Positions 17,029 through 25,681 of a DNA stretch of 64,000 nt are shown here, one piece after another (position 1 is the stretch's first letter; each line of letters starts with the position of its first letter). The translations under genes and the position numbers were made by a program. This DNA is from Haloarcula mannanilytica. Its GTDB lineage: Archaea; Halobacteriota; Halobacteria; Halobacteriales; Haloarculaceae. The DNA lies in contig NZ_BIXZ01000003.1 of NCBI RefSeq assembly GCF_005406125.1, positions 1 through 64,000 on the forward strand. Reading direction: 5' to 3'. Below the pieces are notes generated by a model. That model was not told the DNA's origin. It saw nothing but the letters and a program-made list of their open reading frames with translations, and ran no database searches.

Positions 17029-17962
17029 TAGCATCAACACGGAGACGAGCACGGAGACGCAAACGAGCGGCGGTCAGACGGTCGAAACCGCATCGCCGAG
17101 CACCGAGACGACAGCCGGCGAGAGCGACGAGCAGATCCGCGAGGCGTGGCGCCAGTACGACTTCGATGGCGACGCGAAGCTCTCGGTCGAGAATCTGGAT
17201 GTCTGGTACGGCGACGACCACGCGCTGAAAGACGTTTCAATGGAGATCCCCGAAAACAGCGTCACGGCGCTCATCGGTCCGTCGGGCTGTGGCAAGTCGA
17301 CGTATCTCCGGTGTCTGAACCGCATGAACGACCGCATCAAGGCCGCTCGTATCGACGGCTCGGTCGAACTCGAAGGCACCGAGATCTACGACCCCAACGC
17401 CAACCTCGTCGAACTGCGCAAGCGCATCGGGATGGTGTTCCAGTCGCCGAATCCGTTCCCAAAATCCATCCGCGAGAACATCTCGTATGGCCCCCGCAAG
17501 CACGGCGACATCAACAAGGGCCTGCTCGCGCGCCTGTTCGGCCGCGACGATACGGAGAAAGAAGGCGACCTCGTCGAACGCTCGCTGAAACAGGCCGCGC
17601 TGTGGGACGAGGTCAGCGACCGTCTCGGCGACAACGCGCTGGGACTCTCGGGCGGCCAGCAACAGCGGCTCTGCATCGCCCGCTGTCTGGCCGTCGATCC
17701 CGAGGTCATCCTGATGGACGAGCCGGCATCGGCGCTTGACCCCATCGCAACCTCGAAGATCGAAGACCTCGTCGAGGAGCTGTCGGAGAACTACACCGTC
17801 GTCATCGTCACCCACAACATGCAGCAGGCGGCCCGCATCTCGGACCAGACCGCCGTCTTCCTCACCGGCGGCGAACTCGTCGAATACGACGACACGGACA
17901 AGATATTCGAGAACCCCGAGAGTCAACGCGTCGAGGACTACATCACCGGCAAGTTCGGGTGA
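17021..17962 (+). CDS. pstB: Phosphate ABC transporter ATPase PstB
   Basis: The 313-residue ATPase has an acidic, Thr/Ser-rich 55-residue head, then a standard ABC domain: Walker [10 protein letters not shown], the Q-loop [11 protein letters not shown], signature LSGGQQQR, Walker B VILMDEP and the H-loop VTHNMQQAA. The sequence matches PstB in detail, including [10 protein letters not shown] after Walker A. It powers phosphate import through PstC/PstA. A GGAGG sequence at 17006-17010 lies ten bases before the ATG and is one of the clear Shine-Dalgarno sites in this region. The gene overlaps pstA by 8 bases and is followed by phoU after 3 bases. Confidence 0.96.
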   Translation: MSDSINTETSTETQTSGGQTVETASPSTETTAGESDEQIREAWRQYDFDGDAKLSVENLDVWYGDDHALKDVSMEIPENSVTALIGPSGCGKSTYLRCLNRMNDRIKAARIDGSVELEGTEIYDPNANLVELRKRIGMVFQSPNPFPKSIRENISYGPRKHGDINKGLLARLFGRDDTEKEGDLVERSLKQAALWDEVSDRLGDNALGLSGGQQQRLCIARCLAVDPEVILMDEPASALDPIATSKIEDLVEELSENYTVVIVTHNMQQAARISDQTAVFLTGGELVEYDDTDKIFENPESQRVEDYITGKFG

Positions 17963-17965
17963 CCC

Positions 17966-18643
17966 ATGTCGCGCGAGTCGTACCAGCAGCAACTGGACGA
18001 ACTCCGGGCGAACGTGGTCGACATGGGTGAGCTTGTCGTCGAGCGCCTCGAAGCAGCGCTTACAGCCCTCCAAACGGTCGATCTGGAGACGGCACAGTCG
18101 ATCATCGACGGCGACGACGAGATAAACGAGCTGTATCTGGGTCTGGAAGCGGACTGTATCGACCTCTTTGCCCTCCAGCAGCCGGTCGCCACCGACCTCC
18201 GTTTTATCGCTGCCTCGTTCAAGATCATCACCGACCTCGAACGCGTCGGCGACCTCGCGACGAACCTCGCGGCCTACGCGCAGTCGGCCGACCAGCGGCT
18301 CGGCCTCGATATCGATGTCGATACCATCGGCCGGGAAGCCACCGAGATGGTCGAGCGCAGCATCGACGCCTACGAACGGGAAGATATCGAGGCATGCCGC
18401 GCCATCGCGGCCGACGACGACGAACTCGATGCGCTCTGTCAGCGGGCCAGCGAGACCGTCGCCCGTGACCTCATCGAACGGGAGGCCGACAGCGACGACG
18501 GTTGGGGGGTCGAACAGCTTCTCGACGACGTGTCCCGGCTCCTGTTGACGGTTCGGGACCTCGAACGCGTCGGCGACCACGCCGTCAACATCGCGGCACG
18601 CACCCTGTATATGGTCGAAACTGATTCCGAACTCATCTACTAA
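17966..18643 (+). CDS. phoU: Phosphate-specific transport accessory protein PhoU
   Basis: The 225-residue all-helical protein has two PhoU repeats, each with the metal-binding-type motif: DLERVGDLATNLA at about residues 90-102 and DLERVGDHAVNIA at about 195-207. PhoU normally dampens Pst activity when phosphate is plentiful and prevents toxic overaccumulation. It has the usual length (about 220) and the canonical place after pstB, with a gap of 3 bases. A third PhoU-domain gene begins 2 bases after its stop. Confidence 0.95.
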   Translation: MSRESYQQQLDELRANVVDMGELVVERLEAALTALQTVDLETAQSIIDGDDEINELYLGLEADCIDLFALQQPVATDLRFIAASFKIITDLERVGDLATNLAAYAQSADQRLGLDIDVDTIGREATEMVERSIDAYEREDIEACRAIAADDDELDALCQRASETVARDLIEREADSDDGWGVEQLLDDVSRLLLTVRDLERVGDHAVNIAARTLYMVETDSELIY

Positions 18644-18645
18644 GC

Positions 18646-19707
18646 ATGGAAACCCGAAAGATACAGACCGTCGGCGGCGGGACCTACACCGTTTCGCTAC
18701 CGAAAGAGTGGGCCGAGTCGGAAGGCTGTACGGCCGGGACGACGGTCAACCTCCATACGCACATCGACGGCCTGCTAGTGATTCAGACGCCCGAGTCCCA
18801 GACGGGAGCGCGGAACCGCGTCGCGCTCGAAGCCGGGACCGACGACCCGGCCGAGATAGAGCAGTTGCTCCGGGCGGCCTACGCCGCCGGCGTCGAGTCC
18901 GTCGTCCTCGAAGTCCCCGACGGCTACACCGACGACCAACTCCGGGCTATCGAACGCGTCACGCGGAACCTGACCGGCGTGACCGTCGCCGAGGAGACCG
19001 AGACGGCGGTGACGGTCCAGACGCTGCTCGACGCCGGCGAGGTGTCCGTCAGACAGTCGGTCCGCCAGCTCCAGTTCGTCGCGCTATCGATGCACCGGGA
19101 CGCGATGGCCGCGCTCACGGCCGGGACAACCAGCGACCGATGGGGCGACCGCGACGAGCAGGCCGACCGGCTGTATGCCATGATTGATCGCTACTTCGAG
19201 CGCGGCCTGGCACGACTCGACGAGATCGACGCGCTCGGGCTGACGCGCCCCGAACTGTTCAGCCTCTGGGTGACCGCGAACGAACTCGAACGCGTAGCTG
19301 ACCACGCTGAACGCATCGGCACCGTGGCTGACCAACTCGACGGTCAGCCCGCCGGTCCCATCGCCACCGGTCTCAATGACATCGCCGATGAGGTCCGCGC
19401 CGTCGTCGAGGACGCCGTCCGCGTCATCATCGGCGACGCCTGCGTTGCCACCGCCCGGCAGACCCTCGCCAAGCGCCGGGCCGTGCGCCAGCGAATAACT
19501 GACCTCGACCGACAGCTGTTCGAATCCGGTGACGCCGATTACCGGCTCACACGTGCCCTCGATAGCCTTTCTAGAACGGCGGAACACGGCGGCAACATCG
19601 CCGAGTTCGGGCTTCGGATGGCCGTCCGCGACGGTGCGCTCGCCGACTCCAGTACCGGCACCGACGACGCGGACACGTCGGGGTCGGCGGCCGAGACGGA
19701 GTCGTGA
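18646..19707 (+). CDS. AbrB-PhoU fusion regulator of phosphate uptake (copy 2)
   Basis: A 353-residue protein with the same architecture as the gene at 10694: an AbrB-type head (METRKIQTVGGGTYTVSLPKEWA) and two PhoU-like helical repeats, the second with TANELERVADHAERIGTVA. The C-terminal 25 residues are a disordered acidic tail. It is the sixth gene of the pst operon, starting 2 bases after phoU. The first 22 residues of the two fusions are nearly identical, while their PhoU parts differ much more. This suggests they recognise similar DNA but sense or contact different partners. That last point is inference. Confidence 0.88.
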   Translation: METRKIQTVGGGTYTVSLPKEWAESEGCTAGTTVNLHTHIDGLLVIQTPESQTGARNRVALEAGTDDPAEIEQLLRAAYAAGVESVVLEVPDGYTDDQLRAIERVTRNLTGVTVAEETETAVTVQTLLDAGEVSVRQSVRQLQFVALSMHRDAMAALTAGTTSDRWGDRDEQADRLYAMIDRYFERGLARLDEIDALGLTRPELFSLWVTANELERVADHAERIGTVADQLDGQPAGPIATGLNDIADEVRAVVEDAVRVIIGDACVATARQTLAKRRAVRQRITDLDRQLFESGDADYRLTRALDSLSRTAEHGGNIAEFGLRMAVRDGALADSSTGTDDADTSGSAAETES

Positions 19708-19775
19708 CTCCGTCCAGTCCCTTTTGATGGAGCTCTCGGCAGTATCCTTTTGCGATTGCGAACGGTAGTACTGGC

Positions 19776-20078
19776 ATGGCCAAGCGTGATACGCGTCGGA
19801 TCGCGCACGAGCGTCTGGACGAGCCACATATCTCCGGGCGGCGTATCAGTGTTCGGCAGATATACGCGCTCGTCGAAGAGCGCGGCGAAGACCCCGTGGC
19901 TGTGGCTGATCGCTACGACCTCGATGTCGCTTCTGTCTACCACGCACTTGCGTACTACCACGACCATCCCCGCGAAATGCGTGCCGTAGAACAGGAACGG
20001 GACACCACGATGGACACAATCCGTGACGAAATCGACCGTCCCGCGGGTGTCGAACCCGATTCCATCCGTGATGAGTGA
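19776..20078 (+). CDS. DUF433 antitoxin-like protein
   Basis: The 100-residue protein has the compact DUF433 helix-turn-helix form: HISGRRISVRQIYALVEERGEDPVAVADRYDLDVASVYHALAYYHDHP lies at about residues 18-66. An acidic tail follows. DUF433 proteins are commonly paired with DUF5615 PIN-like toxins, and the next gene is exactly that, overlapping by 8 bases. The expected role is to bind the toxin and repress the shared promoter. The pair is a small stand-alone unit between the pst operon and thiE. Confidence 0.85.
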   Translation: MAKRDTRRIAHERLDEPHISGRRISVRQIYALVEERGEDPVAVADRYDLDVASVYHALAYYHDHPREMRAVEQERDTTMDTIRDEIDRPAGVEPDSIRDE

Positions 20079-20415
20079 ATGGCGGTTCTTGCTTGACGAA
20101 AATATCGACCCGAAAACAGCCACCTACCTTCGGAAAGAAGACCTGGCTGCTGAACACGTCCGCGACGCGCTCTGGCAGGGAGCCGCGGACGAGGCCGATG
20201 TCCTCCCGTATGCCTTGGAACAGGACTGTATCGTCGTGACCAGCGATGTCACGGATTTCGGTCGCCTCCCTCCGGAGTCTCATGCGGGAATTGTCCTCCT
20301 GTACGACGACACGATGCCGGCGTATCAGGTCGCTTCAGGTCTTATCGCAATGGTCGATGCGTACCCTGGGCGTTCGGCGTTTCCCGGCCGCGAAGAACTC
20401 GATGCGTGGGTGTGA
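20071..20415 (+). CDS. DUF5615 PIN-like toxin candidate
   Basis: The 114-residue protein begins FLLDENIDPKTATYLRKE. The acidic residues of LLDEN and of CIVVTSDVTDFGRL resemble the metal site of PIN-like/Mut7-C nucleases. Start ATG 20071 lies inside the end of the DUF433 gene, so the two are translationally coupled in antitoxin-first order. An alternative GTG/ATG further upstream would add residues unlike the family. Nuclease activity is predicted from the family and has not been shown here. The pair could also act in ways other than growth inhibition. Confidence 0.83.
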   Translation: MSEWRFLLDENIDPKTATYLRKEDLAAEHVRDALWQGAADEADVLPYALEQDCIVVTSDVTDFGRLPPESHAGIVLLYDDTMPAYQVASGLIAMVDAYPGRSAFPGREELDAWV

Positions 20416-20472
20416 GCGCACTCGGCAGCTCCCACCCCGAAACTTCGCACCAACACACGGACGTGGCCTCGG

Positions 20473-21156
20473 ATGCCAAGCACACAAGACCCATCGGTTC
20501 CCAGACTCGCTATGGTCGACTGGGACGTGTATCTCGTTACGCAGGCGTCGCTCTCGGCGGGTCGGACAACCGAGGAAATCGTCGCGGACGCAATCGACGG
20601 CGGCGTCGGCGTCGTCCAACTCCGCGAGAAGGACCGGACAGCGCGCGAACGCTACGAACTCGGCCAGCGAGTACGGGAACTGACCCGCAAAGCCGGCGTC
20701 ACGTTCGTCGTCAACGACCGCGTTGACCTCGCACAGGCACTCGACGCCGACGGGGTCCACCTCGGCGACGACGACCTGCCCGTCTCTGTCGCACGGGACC
20801 TGCTGGGCGAGGACGCGATTATCGGTCGCTCTGTCTCGACTGTCGAAGACGCCGAAGCGGCCGAGGCCGCTGGCGCGGATTACCTCGGCGTCGGCGCGGT
20901 GTTTGCCACTGGCTCGAAAGACGACATCGATGACGACGAATACGCTGTCGGCACTGACCGCGTCGCCGCAATCGCCGAGGCTGTCGATATCCCCTTCGTC
21001 GGTATCGGCGGTATCACGGCCGAAAACGCCACAGAAGTCGTCGAAGCGGGGGCCGACGGTGTCGCCGTTATCACCGCCATCACGCAGGCCGACGATCCGG
21101 ACATAGCGACGGCAGATCTGGCGACCGCTGTCAAGCGTGGTCGTCAACGGAAGTAG
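20473..21156 (+). CDS. thiE: Thiamine-phosphate synthase
   Basis: A TIM-barrel enzyme of 227 residues that joins hydroxymethylpyrimidine diphosphate with thiazole phosphate to make thiamine monophosphate. Hallmarks are VQLREKDRTARE (diphosphate binding), VNDRVDLAQALDADGVHLGDDDLP, IGRSVSTVEDA and the C-terminal phosphate loop VGIGGITAENA. The start is uncertain: ATG 20473 gives a 13-residue extension, while ATG 20512 (MVDWDVYLVTQ) starts right at the first strand. No TPP riboswitch is apparent in the 57 bases before the gene. Confidence 0.93.
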   Translation: MPSTQDPSVPRLAMVDWDVYLVTQASLSAGRTTEEIVADAIDGGVGVVQLREKDRTARERYELGQRVRELTRKAGVTFVVNDRVDLAQALDADGVHLGDDDLPVSVARDLLGEDAIIGRSVSTVEDAEAAEAAGADYLGVGAVFATGSKDDIDDDEYAVGTDRVAAIAEAVDIPFVGIGGITAENATEVVEAGADGVAVITAITQADDPDIATADLATAVKRGRQRK

Positions 21157-21164
21157 CCATCCGG

Positions 21165-21425
21165 CTACCCTGACCGGTGCTCCTGGAATTTCTCGCGCAA
21201 CTGCCGCTCGTCGACGTGGTATTTGAACGCCGGTGAGTCGTCGACGAAGACGTAGGGGACGCGCTCGCCGTACTCCTCCCGAAGGTCGGGGTCTTCGTCA
21301 ACGTCGACGAGGTCCAGTGCGACGGCGACTCCCTCGTCGTCGGCGACCCGCTCGATGGTCTCGATGGCCTGTTCACAGAGATGGCAGTCCTCGCGCGTGT
21401 ATACGGTGACCGACACGTCGCTCAT
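21165..21425 (-). CDS. Glutaredoxin-like thiol protein
   Basis: A small thioredoxin-fold protein of 86 residues with YTREDCHLCEQA at the N-terminus (Cys14-His-Leu-Cys17) and a cis-proline segment RVPYVFVDD. The size and motif fit the DUF836/glutaredoxin-like group, which handles dithiol exchange in the cytosol. It converges with thiE with 8 bases between stops, so it is probably expressed on its own. Confidence 0.85.
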   Translation of the reverse strand: MSDVSVTVYTREDCHLCEQAIETIERVADDEGVAVALDLVDVDEDPDLREEYGERVPYVFVDDSPAFKYHVDERQLREKFQEHRSG

Positions 21426-21505
21426 CGCCGCGGTGTAAGTGCCCGGCGACTAAAGACCCTGCCGTCGTCGATGGGTTTCAATGTCTCGGGCCCGTACCAG
21501 CGGTG

Positions 21506-22447
21506 ATGACAGGCTGGACTGCCGAGGACATGCCCTCGTTGACGGATCGAACCGTGGTCGTAACTGGCGCGAACAGCGGACTGGGGCTGGAGGGCTCGAA
21601 AGCGTTCGCACGCAAGGGCGCAACGGTGGTAATGGCCTGCCGCAGCGTCGAGCGCGGTGAATCGGCGGCCGCGGAGATCCGCGAAGCCGTTCCCGACGCG
21701 ACGCTGGACGTTCGCGAGTGTGACCTGGCCGATCTGGCGAACGTCGAGGCTTTCGCCGACGGTCTCCACGAGGACTACGACGCCGTCGATGTCCTCTGTA
21801 ACAACGCCGGTGTGATGGCGATTCCCCGGAGCGAGACGGCAGACGGCTTCGAGACCCAGGTCGGCGTCAACCATCTGGGACACTTCGCCCTGACCGGGCA
21901 CCTGCTCGACCTGCTCCGGGCCGCCGACGGCGAATCCCGAATTGTCACGCAGTCAAGCGGCGCTCACGAGATGGGCGAGATAGATTTCGACGACCTCCAG
22001 CGCGAGCGCTCCTACGGCAAGTGGGAGGCCTACGGTCAGAGCAAGCTCGCAAACCTCCTCTTTGCCTACGAACTCCAGCGCCGACTGGGCAACCACGGCT
22101 GGGAGGACGTACTCAGCGTCGCCTGCCACCCCGGCTACGCCGACACGGACCTACAGTTCCGTGGCCCTCGGGAGATGGGGTCGACGCTGCGGACCGCGTT
22201 CATGGGCATCGCCAACGCCGTGCTCGCCCAGTCTGCCGAACAGGGCGCGCTGCCGATGCTGTACGCCGCCACCGCGGACGATGTTATCGGCGGCGAGTAC
22301 GTCGGCCCCGGCGGCCTGTTCGACATGCGTGGTCCGCCCGAGTTCCAGCAGTCGAACGCGGCCTCCCGCGACGAGGAAACCGCCGAACGGCTCTGGGGGG
22401 TCTCGACTGACCTCACCGGCGTCGAGTACGACTTCGAGAGCGCCTGA
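21506..22447 (+). CDS. Short-chain dehydrogenase/reductase
   Basis: The 313-residue SDR oxidoreductase has the cofactor motif TGANSGLGLEG near residue 20, the NNAG motif (LCNNAGVMA), catalytic Ser of VTQSSGAH and the YxxxK pair as YGQSKLAN. ACRS following the second strand resembles the NADP-preferring pattern of the retinol dehydrogenase/WW-domain oxidoreductase-like group. GTG 21503 and ATG 21506 are adjacent alternatives. It is divergent from the glutaredoxin gene. The substrate cannot be told from the sequence. Confidence 0.9.
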   Translation: MTGWTAEDMPSLTDRTVVVTGANSGLGLEGSKAFARKGATVVMACRSVERGESAAAEIREAVPDATLDVRECDLADLANVEAFADGLHEDYDAVDVLCNNAGVMAIPRSETADGFETQVGVNHLGHFALTGHLLDLLRAADGESRIVTQSSGAHEMGEIDFDDLQRERSYGKWEAYGQSKLANLLFAYELQRRLGNHGWEDVLSVACHPGYADTDLQFRGPREMGSTLRTAFMGIANAVLAQSAEQGALPMLYAATADDVIGGEYVGPGGLFDMRGPPEFQQSNAASRDEETAERLWGVSTDLTGVEYDFESA

Positions 22448-22527
22448 ACCCCTTCGGTACTGTCGCGACCCGAACGAAGTCGGCAATCCCCACTTTTTCA
22501 CGCCCTGAACCTGAACCCCACCGGTAC

Positions 22528-23604
22528 ATGCAACCAGTCGAGATCACGCTCAGACTGCTTGCTGGCCTCGCCCTGATCCTCGCGAACGGCTTCTTCGTCG
22601 CTATCGAGTTCGCGCTGACGAGAGCCAGACAGTACACCGAATCGGAGTTCGACGAGCCCGGCCTCCGTCGGGCCTGGGAGATGACCGACGACCTGGAGAT
22701 CTACCTGACGAGCTGTCAGGTCGGCATTACTGCCTCCAGTATCGCCGTCGGTATCGTCGCCGAGCCGGCACTGGCGGCCATCTTCGAGCCGTACTTCCAG
22801 TCCTCCGCGCTGGCCGGCGTCGGGGCCGGCGCGGCCATCGCCTTCCTCATCATCAACCTCGTCCACCTGACGCACGGCGAGCAGACGCCCACGTATCTCG
22901 GCGTTGAGCGCGCGAAGTTCGTCTGCCGGTACGGCGCGACGCCGCTGTACTACTTCGCTTTGCTCATCTCACCGATCATCAAGGTCGGTGACGGCGTCGC
23001 CAAGTGGACGCTCGGCCTGTTCGGCGTCGAGATGTCCGGTGCGTGGCTCGAAACCGAGGTCGACACCTTCGAGTCTCGCGCGGAACTGCGCAACGAACTC
23101 GGCTCCGTCCTCGACCGCGGCGACGTGTCCGAGGACCGCCGCGAGGAGATACTCGCGGCGTTCCAGGTCGGCGATCGTGAGGTCGGCGAGGTGATGAACC
23201 CACGGGAAGACATTGTCGCGCTGTCGACGGCTGCCGACGACGCGACCAATGCCGAGCGCATCGCCGAGACGCCCCACACCCGCTACCCGCTTGTCGGCGA
23301 GACGCTCGAAGAGTTCCTCGGTATCGTCTACATCCCCGCGCTCGTCGACGAGCGCGAGGAACAGGCCGGCGACGGCGGTCTGCTGGACGGCATCGACCTC
23401 GAAGCCGTCGCGTCGCCGCCGATGACGATGTCCCCCAATACGACCGTCAGCGACGCTATCGACCAGTTCCAGGCCGAACGGCAGGAACTCGCGTTCGTCC
23501 TTGATGACGGCGAGGTCGTCGGGCTGGTGACCGTCACGGACCTGCTCGAAGAGGTCGTCGGCGACATTCAGGACCCGATGGACGCCGAGGCCGGCGTCGA
23601 CTGA
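22528..23604 (+). CDS. CNNM (DUF21) transmembrane protein with CBS domains
   Basis: The 358-residue membrane protein begins with an amphipathic or transmembrane stretch ending NGFFVAIEFALTRARQ. A DUF21 region follows with about four helices including VGITASSIAVGIVAEPAL and LVHLTHGEQTPTYLG. Two CBS motifs come next, MNPREDIVALSTAAD at about residue 220 and MSPNTTVSDAIDQFQAER near 300. No CorC/HlyC C-terminal domain is present, making it shorter than CorB-type proteins. Family members transport or sense Mg and other divalent cations, controlled by nucleotides bound at the CBS pair. Confidence 0.88.
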   Translation: MQPVEITLRLLAGLALILANGFFVAIEFALTRARQYTESEFDEPGLRRAWEMTDDLEIYLTSCQVGITASSIAVGIVAEPALAAIFEPYFQSSALAGVGAGAAIAFLIINLVHLTHGEQTPTYLGVERAKFVCRYGATPLYYFALLISPIIKVGDGVAKWTLGLFGVEMSGAWLETEVDTFESRAELRNELGSVLDRGDVSEDRREEILAAFQVGDREVGEVMNPREDIVALSTAADDATNAERIAETPHTRYPLVGETLEEFLGIVYIPALVDEREEQAGDGGLLDGIDLEAVASPPMTMSPNTTVSDAIDQFQAERQELAFVLDDGEVVGLVTVTDLLEEVVGDIQDPMDAEAGVD

Positions 23605-23727
23605 CGCTGAAAGTAGTTGCCTTGCCGCATCGGCTGTCGTGTTTGTCCTGTAGGCGGGGAACTACTACGAACTGTCCGGACCGATGGAACCGTTCGTCCG
23701 GAGTGGTGGAACCGACCCCTGAGGCGG

Positions 23728-24030
23728 CTAGCGCGGTGGCGTGTAGAAGTTGACTGTTTCCAGGGGTTCGTCACCGTCGTTCTCGATGCCGTGGCGCTCG
23801 CCGGGCTCGATGCGGACGAGGTCGCCGGCCTCGACCCTCTGAGTCTCGCTGTCGACGGTGACCACGCCGGTGCCGCTGACCACGAACAGCCACTGGTCGC
23901 TCTCGGCGTGGTAGTTCTCCGGTCCGCCGACGGACCGGCCCGGCGCGACGGTCATCTCGGCGGCCTGTGCCTCGTCGGTCTCCATGACGACCTCGAAGTA
24001 GCGGTCGAAATCGAGGTGTGCCCGTTCCAT
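23728..24030 (-). CDS. Cupin-domain protein
   Basis: A single small beta-barrel of 100 residues. Cupin motif 1 is seen as GPENYHAESDQWLFVVSGTGVV and motif 2 as GDLVRIEPGERHGIEN. His, Glu/Asp and the second-motif His supply a plausible metal site, though the usual first HxH is reduced to YHAES. It could be a small-molecule binder or an isomerase/dioxygenase. It stands alone between convergent and co-oriented genes. Substrate unknown. Confidence 0.85.
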   Translation of the reverse strand: MERAHLDFDRYFEVVMETDEAQAAEMTVAPGRSVGGPENYHAESDQWLFVVSGTGVVTVDSETQRVEAGDLVRIEPGERHGIENDGDEPLETVNFYTPPR

Positions 24031-24087
24031 ACGTTCCGGTCCGTCTGTACCGTAGAGTCGCTTTCGGGAAGAAGTGAGCTTCGGGAC

Positions 24088-25320
24088 TCAGTCTCCGCTG
24101 GTGAGCCGTCCGACTCGGCCGGTGAGTCTGGCCGCGATGCCCTCGAAGTGGGCGGTACTCCAGCCTGCGACGACGAGCGCGCCGACCGTGTTAAACACGA
24201 GGTCGTTCACGATGTCGCTCGTTCCGTACTGGGCGAGGACCGCCTCACCCCCGATTACCGACGCGAGGCCGCCGCTTGCGAACTCCAGAATCTCCCAGCC
24301 GACACCCACCGCGAGGACGAACAGGACGACGAAGGTCGCGCGAAACTCGCGGTTGAAATCGACCGCCCGGGAGTGGCGTTCGACCGCCCGTGCGACCGCG
24401 TATCCCATGCCGGCTATCAGCGACGCCGAGACGGCGTGGGTTAGGCTGTCATACCAGCCAAACGCCTCGTATAGTTCGAGCGCGCCGGCCGCGTGCAGCG
24501 TCGACGCAACCGTGATCCACAGCACGAGGCCGGTGTCCATCGCGTAGCCGTACTCCCGGCGGAACAGCGCCGGCAGGAACGTTATCGCCAGCGGGCCGCC
24601 GCTGTTGACGAACAGCGTCGCGTTGCCCCGAACGAGTGCGAATAGGGCTATTGCACCCAGGACAGCCTGTAGCGCCCGGACCGCGAGGCGGTGGTGCTGG
24701 CCGTCTCCGGGAAGGGACGCCCCTGATTGGTCAATTGCCGCTTGATTCCCTTCCGAGACGCGAAGCCGGGCGATACGGTCCGATCGCTCGAAGTACAGTT
24801 CGAACACGACGCCGGCGACGATACCGGCGGCTGCCGCCGTGACGAGGTCCCACATCAGTTCTGTCTGGCCGTCGAGAAATGCGGTTCCCAGTAGCGTATC
24901 CGTCGCGTAGATACCGACTGCCCAGACGCCGGCGACGGCCATCGTCACGATGACGACGAACACGGTCGCGAATCGCGGCGTCATCGTCAGGGAGGTACAC
25001 GCGTCGAGGACGACAGCCAGCAACAGGGCGACCCCGGCGATCACGAGAAACGGCGTGACTTGCGGGAACCCGCCGAACACCCGCACGAGCACCGGCACCG
25101 CGACCAGACCGAGCAACTCCGCGGGGACCGTCGTTTCGAGGTCTCGTGTGGCGAGCGGAACCGTGATCGCGATAGCGACGAGGAGCGCCGTGAGCACTGC
25201 CCAATCAAACTCGCCGCCGGCCGTGAACCGACCGATGCCACCCACGAGAATGCCAGTTACCACCCATGCACCGAGGGCGTCGAGCCGGTGGGGGCCGAGG
25301 AGAGACTGTAGTGAACCCAT
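24088..25320 (-). CDS. Polytopic membrane protein, YjdF/DUF2238-like C-terminus
   Basis: A 410-residue membrane protein with about ten hydrophobic helices. The last 140 residues contain YDSLTHAVSASLIAGMGYA, VGWEILEFASGG and TSDIVNDLVFNTVGAL. These conserved His, Glu, Asp and Asn positions inside helices resemble the bacterial YjdF/DUF2238 membrane family. The N-terminal half has helices without recognisable motifs. No transporter or enzyme signature is visible elsewhere. Function unknown. Confidence 0.8.
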   Translation of the reverse strand: MGSLQSLLGPHRLDALGAWVVTGILVGGIGRFTAGGEFDWAVLTALLVAIAITVPLATRDLETTVPAELLGLVAVPVLVRVFGGFPQVTPFLVIAGVALLLAVVLDACTSLTMTPRFATVFVVIVTMAVAGVWAVGIYATDTLLGTAFLDGQTELMWDLVTAAAAGIVAGVVFELYFERSDRIARLRVSEGNQAAIDQSGASLPGDGQHHRLAVRALQAVLGAIALFALVRGNATLFVNSGGPLAITFLPALFRREYGYAMDTGLVLWITVASTLHAAGALELYEAFGWYDSLTHAVSASLIAGMGYAVARAVERHSRAVDFNREFRATFVVLFVLAVGVGWEILEFASGGLASVIGGEAVLAQYGTSDIVNDLVFNTVGALVVAGWSTAHFEGIAARLTGRVGRLTSGD

Positions 25321-25440
25321 TACTGACTGTGGGTACGACGCGAGTCGTAATCAAAGCATGGCGGTTTCCTGACACCCGACCGGCCGCTTTCTGCCCGTGA
25401 GACCGCTGTCACGCGACTGACCGACGACTGTCTGACGAGG

Positions 25441-25446
25441 ATATAT
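25441..25446 (+). promoter_or_regulatory. TATA-like box of the 59-residue gene
   Basis: ATATAT lies 30-35 bases before ATG 25476, the normal leaderless spacing. It is one of the main reasons for believing the short ORF is a gene. Confidence 0.45.
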
Positions 25447-25475
25447 CTCTCTGGCGGTCCCACTCCCCGTAATCA

Positions 25476-25655
25476 ATGGACGAAGCGTTTCTGGACCTCG
25501 AAGCGATCGAAGTCGAACTGGACGAGGAGGTGCTCGATGCGATCGACGAGAAGGCGTTCGCCGACCACCGCGACAACCGGGACGCAGCGGTTCGTGACCT
25601 GCTCGACGAGTGGCTGAAACAGCGCGCCGCCGAGGACGGCGACGAGAGCGACTGA
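25476..25655 (+). CDS. Small acidic protein, possibly ribbon-helix-helix-like
   Basis: A 59-codon ORF with haloarchaeal codon bias and a well-placed TATA-like box. The predicted protein starts MDEAFLDLEAIEVELDEEVL and continues with DHRDNRDAAVRDLLDEWLKQR, a strand followed by two helices. That could be a CopG/VapB-type dimerising domain, but it is strongly acidic and lacks an obvious basic patch. It converges on the beta-CASP nuclease gene 26 bases later. No toxin gene is adjacent. Function unknown. Confidence 0.65.
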   Translation: MDEAFLDLEAIEVELDEEVLDAIDEKAFADHRDNRDAAVRDLLDEWLKQRAAEDGDESD

Positions 25656-25681
25656 ATTCCTCAGTTCCGCCCAGCCGTCCA

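Noticed and set aside
19776-20415. Defence-island interpretation of the DUF433/DUF5615 pair
   Set aside because: No restriction, CRISPR, integrase or phage genes are near. The flanks are phosphate uptake and thiamine synthesis.
20416-20472. Possible TPP riboswitch before thiE
   Set aside because: The CUGAGA and conserved ACC-x-GAUC-type elements of the TPP aptamer are absent, and the gap of 57 bases is too short to hold the full fold.
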